64,000 nt of DNA from Lachnoclostridium sp. Lineage in GTDB: Bacteria; Bacillota; Clostridia; Lachnospirales; Lachnospiraceae. A program made the translations under genes and the position numbers. Every line of letters begins with the position of its first letter. Position 1 is the first letter of the stretch. Below, piece by piece: positions 43,321-51,572 of the stretch. Location: NCBI GenBank assembly GCA_021770065.1, contig JAETRR010000008.1:16566-80565 (forward strand), written 5' to 3'. The notes below the pieces were generated by a model. It searched no databases and was not told the DNA's origin. It saw only the letters and a program-made list of their open reading frames with translations.

Positions 43321-45628
43321 GGAAGGCTGCCTCCAATACTTCTTTCATCTGCTCCACATAGACAATACGGATGCCTTTACGGATCTCTGCGGAAATCTCC
43401 TCCACGTCCCGCTTATTCCTGGCGGGCACCAGTACGGTTTTGATCCCGGCGCTCTTGGCAGCCAGAATCTTTTCCTTTAAGCCGCCGATGGGAAGTACGC
43501 GTCCCCGGAGGGTGATTTCCCCCGTCATGGCCACACTGGCATACACGGGAATCTCCGTAATGGCCGAGAGCATGGCCGTAGCCATAGTAATCCCGGCAGA
43601 AGGGCCGTCCTTGGGTACGGCTCCCTCCGGAATATGTATATGAATATCATGCTCCTGATAAAATTCCTTGTCAATCCCATAATTACCGCTGACGGAGCGG
43701 ATATAGCTTAAGCCTGTCCGGGCGGATTCCTTCATCACATCTCCCATCATGCCGGTGAGGGAAATCTCACCCTTTCCGGGCATAATGTTTACCTCAATCT
43801 GGAGGGTGTCGCCCCCCACACTGGTCCAGGCAAGCCCCCGGACAATTCCCACCTCATCCGTTTCATTTGCCATGTCAAATACAAACTTAGGCTTTCCCAG
43901 ATACCGGCTCAGATTGCTCTCTGTCAGACGGACGGATTTCTTATTCTGCTCCAGAATCTCCCTGGCCGCCTTCCGGCAGACCTCTCCGAGCTTCCGCTCC
44001 AGCTGGCGCACGCCGGCCTCTCTGGTGTAACTGTGAATCAAGGTTTCCAAAGCCTTTAAGCTTAAGGAAAGCTGTCCCTCCTTAAGGCCGTTCTTTTCCA
44101 TCTGTTTCCCAATCAGGTGCTCCCTTGCGATATGTACTTTCTCGTTCTCCGTATAGCTGCTCACTTCGATAAGTTCCATCCGGTCCAGAAGCGGCCGGGG
44201 AATGGTCTGGGTGTCATTGGCCGTGGCAATAAAGAGTACTTCAGACAAATCCAGCGGAAGCTCCACATAGTGATCCTGGAAGCGGCTGTTCTGCTCCGAG
44301 TCCAGCACCTCCAGAAGAGCCGACGAGGTGTCGCGCTTGTAATCGCTGCTTACCTTGTCAATCTCATCCAGAAGCATCAGCGGATTCTTCACGCCTGCCT
44401 GGCGCATACCGGCTGCGATCCGCCCCGGCATGGCTCCCACATAAGTTCTCCGGTGTCCCCGGATCTCCGCCTCGTCCCGGACGCCGCCCAGGCAGATGCG
44501 CACATACTTCTTATTCAATGCTTTCGCCACAGACCGGGCGATGGAGGTCTTTCCCGTTCCCGGAGGGCCCACAAGGCAGAGAATAGGACTGCTGCCCTTC
44601 TTTGTCAGTGTCCGCACTGCCAGAAACTCCAATACGCGTTCCTTTACCTTTTCCAGTCCGTAGTGATCCGCGTTTAAGATCTCCTCGGCGCGCTTCAGAT
44701 CCGTGCTGTCCCGGGATGTCTTTTCCCATGGCAGATCCAGGAGCGTTTCTATATATCCCCGGATCACGGCGCTCTCAGAAGAATTACTGCCAATGTTTTT
44801 AAACCGGGTAATCTCCTTCCCGATCTTTTCCTTCACTTCTTTGGATGCTCTGAGCTTGTCAAGGGCCTCCTGAAAATGATCCGCATCCGTTCCGGAGGTA
44901 TCTTCTCCCAGCTCCTCCCGGATCACCTTCAGCTGCTCCCGAAGCAGGTACTCCCTCTGGTTCTTGTCTACACGGGCTTTGATCTTCTCCTGGAGCTCTC
45001 TCTTAAATCGCATAATTCCGATTTCTTTATTCATCAGAGTTCCGAGAAGCTCAAATCTCTCCGACACGGAAGCCGCCTCCAGAAGCTTCTGCTTTTCTTC
45101 ATAATGGAAGGGGAGATGTATCATAAGCTGTCCCATCAGCCTGGACAATTCCTCGATCTCTCCCATCTGCCGCTCCAGTTCCTTTCCTGTCTTGCCGCTC
45201 TCCTGGCAGTAAGTATGGAAGGTTTCCTTTAAGCTGCGTATCATGGCCTCACAGATATCCGGAGCGAGGCTTTCGGGCTCCTCCTCAAAACGTATTACTT
45301 CCGCCTCCGGGTAGTCTCCGTCCAGTTCAAGATGAGACAGTTCTCCCCGTTCCAGACCCTCGGCCAGCACGCGCAGAATATTATGGGGCAGCTTAATGAC
45401 CTGCTTCACGGAAGCAATGGTTCCAATCCGGTACAGATCTTCAAGGCCGGGGTTTTCTGTCTGAACATTTTTCTGGGTCACCAGAAATAACCTTTGTTCC
45501 CGGAGCATGGCCTGCTCAATGGCATGGACGGAACGCTCTCTGCTCACGTCAAAGTGAATCACCATATCCGGAAGAACGGTCATTCCTCTTAGGGCGACCA
45601 CCGGTAAATTCTGAATCAATTCGCTCAC
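43310..45628 (-). CDS. lon: ATP-dependent protease Lon (LonA)
   Basis: 772 residues from GTG 45628 with GGAG eight bases upstream; the usual family start is reproduced ([20 protein letters not shown]). Domains in order are the substrate-binding N-domain, a coiled coil, the AAA+ module (Walker [10 protein letters not shown], Walker B LLDEIDKV) and the protease domain with the Ser-Lys dyad in [10 protein letters not shown] and [11 protein letters not shown]. It degrades misfolded and regulatory proteins. The upstream region holds two tandem leader elements ending at its ribosome site. A longer frame upstream runs into those repeats and is not coding. Confidence 0.95.
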   Translation of the reverse strand: MSELIQNLPVVALRGMTVLPDMVIHFDVSRERSVHAIEQAMLREQRLFLVTQKNVQTENPGLEDLYRIGTIASVKQVIKLPHNILRVLAEGLERGELSHLELDGDYPEAEVIRFEEEPESLAPDICEAMIRSLKETFHTYCQESGKTGKELERQMGEIEELSRLMGQLMIHLPFHYEEKQKLLEAASVSERFELLGTLMNKEIGIMRFKRELQEKIKARVDKNQREYLLREQLKVIREELGEDTSGTDADHFQEALDKLRASKEVKEKIGKEITRFKNIGSNSSESAVIRGYIETLLDLPWEKTSRDSTDLKRAEEILNADHYGLEKVKERVLEFLAVRTLTKKGSSPILCLVGPPGTGKTSIARSVAKALNKKYVRICLGGVRDEAEIRGHRRTYVGAMPGRIAAGMRQAGVKNPLMLLDEIDKVSSDYKRDTSSALLEVLDSEQNSRFQDHYVELPLDLSEVLFIATANDTQTIPRPLLDRMELIEVSSYTENEKVHIAREHLIGKQMEKNGLKEGQLSLSLKALETLIHSYTREAGVRQLERKLGEVCRKAAREILEQNKKSVRLTESNLSRYLGKPKFVFDMANETDEVGIVRGLAWTSVGGDTLQIEVNIMPGKGEISLTGMMGDVMKESARTGLSYIRSVSGNYGIDKEFYQEHDIHIHIPEGAVPKDGPSAGITMATAMLSAITEIPVYASVAMTGEITLRGRVLPIGGLKEKILAAKSAGIKTVLVPARNKRDVEEISAEIRKGIRIVYVEQMKEVLEAAFHDH

Positions 45629-45640
45629 TCTGTAATCTCC

Positions 45641-45748
45641 ATTCCAGTTCCGCAATACCCCATACAGTACCCTTCCCCTAGAAGCATTTCCAGCCGCAAA
45701 AACATGCGTCTGTAAATCCTTCTGGCACTGTATAGGGTATTGCTGTTT
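45641..45748 (-). repeat. Leader element copy E2, upstream of lon
   Basis: A 100-nt imperfect palindrome on the minus strand: outer helix GCAATACCC/GGGTATTGC, a middle helix AGAAG/CTTCT, and an apical part with TTTACAGACGC (45716-45706) facing GCGGCTGGAAAT. The 3' end CGGAACTGGAATGGAG supplies the lon ribosome site. It is one of two tandem copies with a 106-bp period. Confidence 0.85.
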
Positions 45749-45749
45749 T

Positions 45750-45855
45750 CCAGTTCCGCAATACCCTCTACAGCACCCTTCTCCTAGAAGCATTTCCAGC
45801 CGCAAAAACATGCGTCTGTAAATCCTTCCGGCACTGGATAAGGTATTGCTGTTTT
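45750..45855 (-). repeat. Leader element copy E3, tandem with E2
   Basis: A second copy, about 90 percent identical by eye to E2, with the same outer helix GCAATACC/GGTATTGC and TTTACAGACGC (45822-45812). It lies between the clpX stop and E2, so the lon leader or the clpX-lon intergenic RNA holds two stacked hairpins. Confidence 0.85.
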
Positions 45856-45874
45856 ATAATAAAGAGATTCCAGG

Positions 45875-47134
45875 CTACGCCCGGAATCTCATCTCATTGC
45901 TTGTCGTTACAGGACTTCCTGTGCCCTCTACCACTTCCCTGGTAATCACGCAGCTCTTAATACTCTCATCCGATGGAATCTCATACATAGTATCCATCAT
46001 AATATGCTCCATGATTGCCCGGAGGCCTCTGGCTCCTGTCTTTCTCGTTACCGTCTGTTCAGCGATAGCCTCAATGGCATCCCGCTCAAAGGATAATTTC
46101 ACTCCATCCAGTTCAAGCATCTTCTTATACTGCTTTACGATAGAATTCTTCGGTTCCACAAGAATGCGGACCATATCCTCCTTTGTCAGAGCATCCAGTG
46201 CCACCGTTACCGGCACGCGGCCCACAAACTCCGGTATCATACCGAACTTCACCAGATCCTCCGGAAGCACCTGCCGCAGAAGCTTCCCTACATTCTCCTC
46301 TTCATTGGGCTTGGTCACTTCTGCATTGAAGCCGATGGACCGGCGGTCCATTCTCCGCTCAATCACTTTGTCCAGGCCCTCAAAAGCTCCGCCGCAGATA
46401 AAGAGAATGTTGGTAGTGTCAATCTGAATCAGCTCCTGATGGGGATGCTTTCTTCCCCCCTGGGGCGGTACCGAAGCGATGGTTCCCTCCAGAATCTTAA
46501 GCAGCGCCTGCTGCACGCCCTCACCGGATACATCTCTGGTAATGGATGGATTCTCCGACTTTCTGGTAATCTTGTCAATCTCGTCAATGTAAATGATTCC
46601 GTGCTGTGCACGCTCTACGTCATAATCTGCTGCCTGGATGATCTTAAGAAGAATGTTCTCCACATCCTCGCCCACATAGCCGGCCTCCGTAAGGGAGGTG
46701 GCATCCGCAATGGCAAAGGGCACATTCAACAGCCTTGCCAGTGTCTGGGCTAAAAGGGTCTTACCCGAACCGGTAGGGCCAAGCATCAGAATATTGCTCT
46801 TCTGAAGCTCCACATCCAGATCCTTCTCCCTTACCGCCAGAATTCTTTTATAATGGTTGTAAACCGCTACAGAAAGAACCTTCTTGGCCTCTTCCTGGCC
46901 GATGACATACTCATCCAGAAACTCTTTAATCTCTTTGGGCTTTAAGAGGTTGATCTCCTCATCCCCAAGCTCCCGCTCATCCAGTTCCAGCTCATCCTCA
47001 ATCAGCTCTGCACACAGTTCAATGCACTCATCGCAGATATAGGTTCCGCTGGGACCGGAAATCATTTTCCGTACCTGCTCCCCGGATTTACCGCAAAAGG
47101 AACATCTCACGTTGTTATCATTGTTTCTAGGCAT
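45875..47134 (-). CDS. clpX: ATP-dependent Clp protease ATP-binding subunit ClpX
   Basis: 419 residues. The N-terminal zinc-binding domain has [11 protein letters not shown] and [10 protein letters not shown] (four cysteines). The AAA+ module has Walker [13 protein letters not shown], Walker [11 protein letters not shown] and sensor regions. ClpX unfolds tagged proteins and feeds them to ClpP. It follows clpP by 16 bases in the standard tig-clpP-clpX order. Confidence 0.96.
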   Translation of the reverse strand: MPRNNDNNVRCSFCGKSGEQVRKMISGPSGTYICDECIELCAELIEDELELDERELGDEEINLLKPKEIKEFLDEYVIGQEEAKKVLSVAVYNHYKRILAVREKDLDVELQKSNILMLGPTGSGKTLLAQTLARLLNVPFAIADATSLTEAGYVGEDVENILLKIIQAADYDVERAQHGIIYIDEIDKITRKSENPSITRDVSGEGVQQALLKILEGTIASVPPQGGRKHPHQELIQIDTTNILFICGGAFEGLDKVIERRMDRRSIGFNAEVTKPNEEENVGKLLRQVLPEDLVKFGMIPEFVGRVPVTVALDALTKEDMVRILVEPKNSIVKQYKKMLELDGVKLSFERDAIEAIAEQTVTRKTGARGLRAIMEHIMMDTMYEIPSDESIKSCVITREVVEGTGSPVTTSNEMRFRA

Positions 47135-47150
47135 AATTATTCTCGTCCCT

Positions 47151-47744
47151 TTACTTCCGATTTGTGATCACGCTGTCTATCAGTCCGTACTTCATAGCCT
47201 CTTCCGCACTCATATAATTATCGCGCTCGGTATCCACCTCGATCACTTCCACGGGCTGCCCTGTATTGGCTGCCAGAATCTCATTCAGCTTCTTTTTGGT
47301 GCGCAGAATGTGCTCCGCCACAATCTTAATCTCTGTGGCCTGGCCTCTGGCTCCGCCGGAAGGCTGATGAATCATAATCTCTGCATTGGGAAGAGCCATA
47401 CGCTTGCCCTTCGTCCCGCCTGCCAGGAGAAATGCTCCCATGCTGGCTGCCATGCCCATACAGATCGTGGACACATCACACTTAATGTACTGCATGGTAT
47501 CATAGATGGCCATACCGGCGGTTACGGAACCGCCCGGACTGTTGATATACAGGTTGATATCCTTTCCCGGATCCTCGGATTCCAGGAACAGAAGCTGTGC
47601 CGTCACCAGGCTTGCGGTCACATCATTGACTTCCTCTCCCAGGATAATAATCCGATCCTTTAAAAGTCTGGAATAAATGTCATAGGAGCGCTCGCCCCTG
47701 CTGGTCTGCTCAACTACAACAGGTACTAAACTCATATCCATCAT
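47151..47744 (-). CDS. clpP: ATP-dependent Clp protease proteolytic subunit
   Basis: 197 residues. The catalytic serine is in [12 protein letters not shown], the histidine in IMIHQPSGG and the aspartate further on; [17 protein letters not shown] is the oxyanion-loop region. Translation could start at 47744, 47741 or the more conserved MSLVP at 47735; the AAAGGA favours the first. A small hairpin GTTACG/CGTAAC lies between tig and clpP. ClpP forms the tetradecameric protease used by ClpX. Confidence 0.96.
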   Translation of the reverse strand: MMDMSLVPVVVEQTSRGERSYDIYSRLLKDRIIILGEEVNDVTASLVTAQLLFLESEDPGKDINLYINSPGGSVTAGMAIYDTMQYIKCDVSTICMGMAASMGAFLLAGGTKGKRMALPNAEIMIHQPSGGARGQATEIKIVAEHILRTKKKLNEILAANTGQPVEVIEVDTERDNYMSAEEAMKYGLIDSVITNRK

Positions 47745-47810
47745 TGATTCTCATTTCCTTTCTAAAATAATCACAGCAGTTCTTTTCGTTACGTTTCAGA
47801 AGCGTAACTC

Positions 47811-49097
47811 TTATTTTTCAACGGCTGCCTCTGTCACCAGTTCAATGGCTTTCTGGATGGACAGATCCTGTCTCATATTCTTCTTCTCATCCTCGCTGAG
47901 CAGTTCCTTCAGCTTATCCGGCTCCATCTTGTATCTCTCCGCCATGCGGTTCATCTCCGCCTCCATCTCATCCTCGCTGATCTCAATATTCTCGGCAGCC
48001 GCAACAGCCTCCAGAACCAGACGGCTCTCTATGCGCTTCTTTGCCTGAGGTTTCATCTGGCTGGTCATGGATTCCACGGTGGCTCCCGTATACTGTGCAT
48101 ACTGCTCCAGGGACATTCCCTGCATCATCAGCCTTTGAGCAAAGTCGTCCACAAGGTTTTCCGCCTGGGTCTCGATCATGGCCTCCGGAATCTCCATCTG
48201 TGCACCCTCAATAATCTTCCCAATTACTGCATCCTCTTTCTTTGCCCTGGCATCCGCAGCCTTCCGCTCCTCAATCTTTTTCTTAAGATCTGCCCGGTAT
48301 TCTTCCATGGTATCAAATTCAGAAACATCCTTTGCAAATTCATCGTCTGCCTCGGGAAGCTCCTTCACTTTAATCTCTTTTACGGTGCATTTAAACACGG
48401 CCGGCTTTCCTGCAAGCTCTTTGGCGTGATATTCCTCCGGGAAGGTTACATTTACTTCCGTCTCTCTGCCAACCTCGGCGCCAACCAGCTGCTCCTCAAA
48501 TCCCGGAATAAAAGCGCCGGATCCGATGGTCAGCGGATAGTCCGTTCCCTTTCCGCCGTCAAAAGCAGTTCCATCCACGAAACCCTCAAAATCGATCACG
48601 GTCATGTCGCCCTTCTGAACGCCCCGATCCTCCACAGTGATGGTTCTGGAATTGTTATCCCGCTCCTTATCTACCTCTGCGGTGATCTCCTCCTCAGTGG
48701 CTGCGGTGTCAATCTTCTCCACCTCAATGCCCTTGTACCCGCCTAATGTTACCTCCGGTTTCACCGCGACCTCTGCGGTAAATACAAAAGGCTGTCCCTT
48801 CTCAATCTTGACAATATCAATAGCCGGACGGGACACCAGCTCCAGTTCGCACTCATCCAAAGCCGCCGCATAGGCATCGGGAATGAGTGCATTGGCTGCA
48901 TCTTCGTAAAAAATCTCCGGTCCGTACATCTTCTCAATCATCTGACGGGGCACCTTGCCCTTACGGAAACCGGGGACGCTGATCTTGTTTTTATTCTTAA
49001 GGTATGCTTTCTGAAGAGCCTGCTCCAGTTCATCCGCAGACACCTCAATGGTAAGCTTAGCCATATTCTTCTCCAGTTTTTCTACCTGTAAACTCAT
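47811..49097 (-). CDS. tig: Trigger factor (ribosome-associated chaperone)
   Basis: 428 residues. The ribosome-binding signature GFRKGKVPRQMIEKMYG lies near residue 45, followed by the FKBP-type PPIase domain (GDMTVIDFEGFVDGTAFDG) and a helical C-terminal chaperone domain. It catches nascent chains at the ribosome. The start at 49097 is preceded by AGGAGGAG. It begins the tig-clpP-clpX block. Confidence 0.95.
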   Translation of the reverse strand: MSLQVEKLEKNMAKLTIEVSADELEQALQKAYLKNKNKISVPGFRKGKVPRQMIEKMYGPEIFYEDAANALIPDAYAAALDECELELVSRPAIDIVKIEKGQPFVFTAEVAVKPEVTLGGYKGIEVEKIDTAATEEEITAEVDKERDNNSRTITVEDRGVQKGDMTVIDFEGFVDGTAFDGGKGTDYPLTIGSGAFIPGFEEQLVGAEVGRETEVNVTFPEEYHAKELAGKPAVFKCTVKEIKVKELPEADDEFAKDVSEFDTMEEYRADLKKKIEERKAADARAKKEDAVIGKIIEGAQMEIPEAMIETQAENLVDDFAQRLMMQGMSLEQYAQYTGATVESMTSQMKPQAKKRIESRLVLEAVAAAENIEISEDEMEAEMNRMAERYKMEPDKLKELLSEDEKKNMRQDLSIQKAIELVTEAAVEK

Positions 49098-49120
49098 TTT
49101 TTATCTCCTCCTTAAATTGT

Positions 49121-49152
49121 ATCTTTACATAATATTTCACAATCTTTACATA
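49121..49152. repeat. 11-bp direct repeats in the tig leader
   Basis: ATCTTTACATA occurs at 49121-49131 and 49142-49152, a period of 21 bases, about two helical turns. It lies between the tig promoter and ribosome site and could bind a regulator of the tig-clp genes. It does not match the CtsR or CIRCE consensus. Confidence 0.5.
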
Positions 49153-49169
49153 CTTACAGTCATTATAGT

Positions 49170-49199
49170 AGTATAGCACAAGTTTTTGGAGGAAATCAA
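49170..49199 (-). promoter_or_regulatory. Promoter of the tig-clpP-clpX block
   Basis: On the minus strand TTGATT (49199-49194), an 18-bp spacer and TATACT (49175-49170), a good sigma-A-type match. A second -10-like TATAAT lies a few bases downstream. Confidence 0.6.
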
Positions 49200-49253
49200 G
49201 TCCCAAGTAGCCCAACTGCAGGATAAATAGAGGAAAATTTGAAATAAATGCAA

Positions 49254-49309
49254 CAAGACAGCCCCTCATACACCGTATCCGATATACAAGGGGCCGTCTG
49301 CTTCTTTTT
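49254..49309. terminator. Hairpin after the SASP gene
   Basis: AGACAGCCCCT pairs with AGGGGCCGTCT (one mismatch) around a 24-base loop. A clear T-run (CTTCTTTTTTTATTT) follows on the plus strand. On the minus strand, where SASP is read, the tail is T-rich but interrupted. It insulates SASP from the tig promoter. Confidence 0.55.
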
Positions 49310-49519
49310 TTATTTGCCGCTCATCTGCTGTTCCTGCTTCATGATCATCTTCTTAACCATTTCGCCTCCGATGGAACCTGCCTGAGCAGAAGTCAAATCA
49401 CCATTGTAGCCTTCCTTTAAAGGCACACCCAGTTCGCTGGCAACCTCCTCCTTGAAGCGGTTCATTGCTGCCTTTGCTTCCGGAACTGCCATCTGGTTTG
49501 TCTTAGACTGTTCTGTCAT
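49310..49519 (-). CDS. Alpha/beta-type small acid-soluble spore protein
   Basis: 69 residues from ATG 49519, with AGGAGG eight bases upstream; the in-frame GTG at 49528 has no suitable site. The conserved core NRFKEEVASELGVPLKEGYN holds the germination-protease cleavage region (E-V-A), and DLTSAQAGSIGGEMVKKMI is the family's DNA-binding motif. These proteins coat and protect forespore DNA and are degraded on germination. A SigG-like promoter and a short leader element precede it. It is direct evidence that the organism forms spores. Confidence 0.93.
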   Translation of the reverse strand: MTEQSKTNQMAVPEAKAAMNRFKEEVASELGVPLKEGYNGDLTSAQAGSIGGEMVKKMIMKQEQQMSGK

Positions 49520-49533
49520 CTGTATCACCTCCT

Positions 49534-49576
49534 ATTCCAGTTCCGTAATACCTTAATTTAATAAGCTATTACTGTT
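49534..49576 (-). repeat. Leader element copy E4 (short form), upstream of SASP
   Basis: On the minus strand GTAATA-G-CTTA pairs with TAAG-G-TATTAC around TTAAAT, then CGGAACTGGAATAGGAGG leads into the SASP ribosome site. The large apical part seen in E2, E3 and E5 is missing. The predicted transcription start lies at its 5' edge. Confidence 0.75.
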
Positions 49577-49579
49577 AGG

Positions 49580-49609
49580 TATTGTATACAGGTGCAGAAG
49601 ATGACATAC
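49580..49609 (-). promoter_or_regulatory. SigG/SigF-like forespore promoter of SASP
   Basis: On the minus strand GTATG (49609-49605) fits the -35 GHATR pattern, and 18 bases on TACAATA (49586-49580) matches five of seven positions of CATNNTA. Alpha/beta SASP genes are normally transcribed by SigG, so the placement fits. Confidence 0.5.
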
Positions 49610-49627
49610 TGGAAATGAAAGGAAGTC

Positions 49628-50179
49628 TTAATGGCCGTAAATGATGCTTCTGCGGATCTCTTCCGATTTTTCTTTTCCAAATAATTGTTCAATCAAAGAC
49701 AGCGCAAAAGAAATGGCGGTTCCCACACCGCGGCTGGTTGTGATCGTTTTGTCTGTTACTACCCGTTCCGTCAGATATTCCGCTCCCGTAAGTCCATCCT
49801 CACAGCCCGGATAACAGGTAGCCTTCTTTCCTTTCAGAAGTCCCATATCCCCGAATACCGTAGGGGCTGCGCAGATGGCCGCAAGCAGCTTTCCCTTCCT
49901 GTCTGCATCCTCTAAAAGCGCTCTCAGCCTGTCACAGGCTTTCAGATTGTTCGTGCCCGGCTGCCCTCCCGGTAAAATGAACAAATCCTGTTCCGAAAAA
50001 TCCATCTCATCAAAAAGAACATCCGCTCCTATCGCAATCTGATGAGAACCTGTCACTGTCTTTTCCTCTCCTATGGATACAATGGTTACCTGTGCTCCTG
50101 CCCGGCGCAGCAGATCGATAGGCGTCAGCGCCTCTACCTCCTCAAAGCCCGGAGCAAGAAAAATACTTACCTTTTTCAC
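49628..50179 (-). CDS. DJ-1/PfpI-family protein
   Basis: 183 residues from GTG 50179 with GGAGG nine bases upstream. The fold motifs are VSIFLAPGFEEVEALTPIDL with the conserved acidic residue, LPGGQPGTNNLKAC, and the nucleophile elbow AAICAAPTVFGDMGL with the reactive Cys. Family members act as glyoxalase/deglycase or redox-responsive stress proteins, and the exact role here is unknown. Its leader carries a complete copy of the palindromic element (50194-50303). Confidence 0.88.
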   Translation of the reverse strand: MKKVSIFLAPGFEEVEALTPIDLLRRAGAQVTIVSIGEEKTVTGSHQIAIGADVLFDEMDFSEQDLFILPGGQPGTNNLKACDRLRALLEDADRKGKLLAAICAAPTVFGDMGLLKGKKATCYPGCEDGLTGAEYLTERVVTDKTITTSRGVGTAISFALSLIEQLFGKEKSEEIRRSIIYGH

Positions 50180-50193
50180 TTTGCTTATCCTCC

Positions 50194-50320
50194 ATTCCAG
50201 TACCGTAATACCCCTTCCAGTACACCTTAACCTAAATCAATTTCCAGTCACTAATAGCTGTGCCTGTAAATTGATTTGTGCACTGGCCGGGGTATTACTG
50301 TTTCCAGTTCCGCAATATCC
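50194..50320 (-). repeat. Leader element copy E5 with partial second copy, upstream of DJ-1
   Basis: Full element at 50303-50194: outer helix GTAATACCCC/GGGGTATTAC, middle helix AAATCAATTT/AAATTGATTT, and TTTACAGGCAC (50270-50260) facing GTGACTGGAAAT. Compared with E2 the helices change on both sides while pairing is kept. A fragment of another copy (GGATATTGCGGAACTGG) precedes it at 50320-50304. A TATAAT (50338-50333 region) lies just upstream, so the element would be in the leader RNA. Confidence 0.85.
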
Positions 50321-50454
50321 TGTCAACGCTCATTATATCAGTTTTTTGAAAAATTATCCATAAATTTATCTCCTTTGCTATGGCTGCCGGGATGTAATCG
50401 ATGTATAATACCCTCAGTGAAACAAAAGGTAAAAAAATGAAAGGAATATCTATT

Positions 50455-50904
50455 ATGGAGATCGAACGCAAATTTTTGATTGAGAATCTTCCGGAAAATC
50501 TCGATGCCTTCCCGTTTCAGCTCCTGGAGCAGGCATATCTGTGCACCGACCCCGTAGTGCGTGTCAGACGAAGCGATGATACCTTCACTCTGACCTGCAA
50601 GTCCAAAGGGCTTATGAGCCGTGAGGAATACAATCTGCCCTTAACAGAGGAAAGCTATGAACACTTAAAGAAGAAAGCGGACGGCAATGTCATCCGCAAA
50701 AAACGCTTCCGCATTCCCCTCCCGGAAGGACTTACCATTGAGCTGGATCTTTTTGATGCTCCCTTTGAGGGGCTTATATTAGCCGAGGTGGAATTTGGTT
50801 CCGAGGAACAGGCACTGGCCTTTCTTCCCCCGGACTGGTTTGGGAAAGAAGTTACCTGGTCATCCGAATATCATAACAGCACCTTAAGCCGCAGACAGAT
50901 ATAA
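50455..50904 (+). CDS. CYTH-domain protein
   Basis: 149 residues from ATG 50455, giving MEIERKFLIENLPENL with the defining ExExK motif (E-I-E-R-K) at the extreme N-terminus. Upstream in-frame ATGs at 50401 and 50437 would displace that motif. Other conserved positions are VRVRRSDDTFTLTCKSKG and the acidic ELDLFDAP and LAEVEF. CYTH enzymes bind triphosphates with divalent metal in a tunnel and include adenylate cyclases, thiamine triphosphatases and inorganic triphosphatases. A TATAAT at 50404-50409 is the likely -10. Confidence 0.82.
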   Translation: MEIERKFLIENLPENLDAFPFQLLEQAYLCTDPVVRVRRSDDTFTLTCKSKGLMSREEYNLPLTEESYEHLKKKADGNVIRKKRFRIPLPEGLTIELDLFDAPFEGLILAEVEFGSEEQALAFLPPDWFGKEVTWSSEYHNSTLSRRQI

Positions 50905-50967
50905 GCGTCTGCTCCCTGCAGCTTCTTTCATTCCTTCCGAAAGGCAGCATCCAATTAGATTCACATA

Positions 50968-50995
50968 TTGTCGAATTTTGTCGAAAATTGTCGCC
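50968..50995 (+). promoter_or_regulatory. Tandem Spo0A boxes upstream of an XRE regulator
   Basis: Two perfect 0A boxes TGTCGAA (50969-50975 and 50979-50985) and a third partial TGTCGCC (50989-50995) occur at exactly 10-bp intervals, the helical-phase arrangement bound by phosphorylated Spo0A dimers. They lie about 70-100 bases before the TATAAT of the XRE gene, whose -35 is poor, as expected for a regulated promoter. Confidence 0.7.
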
Positions 50996-51098
50996 AATCG
51001 ATGTCATCCATCTGTTAAATCGCTTCATTTCCTTCCATTTCGAATAAAAGCGGACGGAAACTGATATAATATACCCATCATTTTGGGAGGGCGATTGG

Positions 51099-51512
51099 AT
51101 GCGCGAATTGAAAGTAGCAGACAATATGCGTGAACTGCGCATTGCAAACGGATATTCCCAAAGGGCCATCAGCGAACTGATTCATATTGCGCGCCAGACC
51201 TATTCCTTATACGAAACGGAAAAGCGTATTCCCGATCTGACATCCGTCTGCAGCCTGGCCGACTTATATGGTGTATCTGTAGATATGCTTCTCTATGCAG
51301 ATTTATCTGTCAGGCAGATCGCAGATTCTCCCACAGGCGAACACTTCGCCATAGCTCCGGAGACCAGTGCGATTCCCATAAACGGCACGGATGCCCGTAT
51401 GTTAACCAACTACAAATCCCTTCCTCCCGGAATTCAGAAGGAGGTTCGTGATTTTGTCCTCTTCAAGAAGAAGCTGTTTGAATCAGAACAGACATTTAGC
51501 AGCGAAAAATAA
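51099..51512 (+). CDS. XRE-family transcriptional regulator
   Basis: 137 residues from ATG 51099 behind GGGAGGG. The helix-turn-helix is NMRELRIANGYSQRAISELI and HIARQTYSLYETEKRIPDLT, a typical Cro/C1 domain. A linker follows, then a C-terminal piece (MLTNYKSLPPGIQKEVRDFV) found in many Clostridial XRE proteins and perhaps used for dimerisation. A -10 TATAAT lies at 51065-51070. Tandem Spo0A boxes upstream suggest control by the sporulation phosphorelay, with an analogy to SinR-like transition-state regulators that is inference. Confidence 0.85.
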   Translation: MRELKVADNMRELRIANGYSQRAISELIHIARQTYSLYETEKRIPDLTSVCSLADLYGVSVDMLLYADLSVRQIADSPTGEHFAIAPETSAIPINGTDARMLTNYKSLPPGIQKEVRDFVLFKKKLFESEQTFSSEK

Positions 51513-51547
51513 CTCCGCGGCCTTACGGCCCGGAGTTATTTTTATAC
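51507..51547. terminator. Bidirectional terminator between XRE gene and pyrC
   Basis: AATAACTCCG-C-GGCC and GGCC-CGGAGTTATT form a strong stem with a TTAC-type loop, followed by TTTTAT on the plus strand and by ATTTTTCGC on the minus strand. It serves both convergent genes and overlaps the XRE stop codon. Confidence 0.85.
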
Positions 51548-51572
51548 ACACGCTCAACAACAGATAAGAAGC

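Noticed and set aside
45629..45811. Upstream extension of lon by 61 codons
   Set aside because: It translates the palindromic repeats E2 and E3, and the GTG at 45628 has the correct ribosome site and family start.
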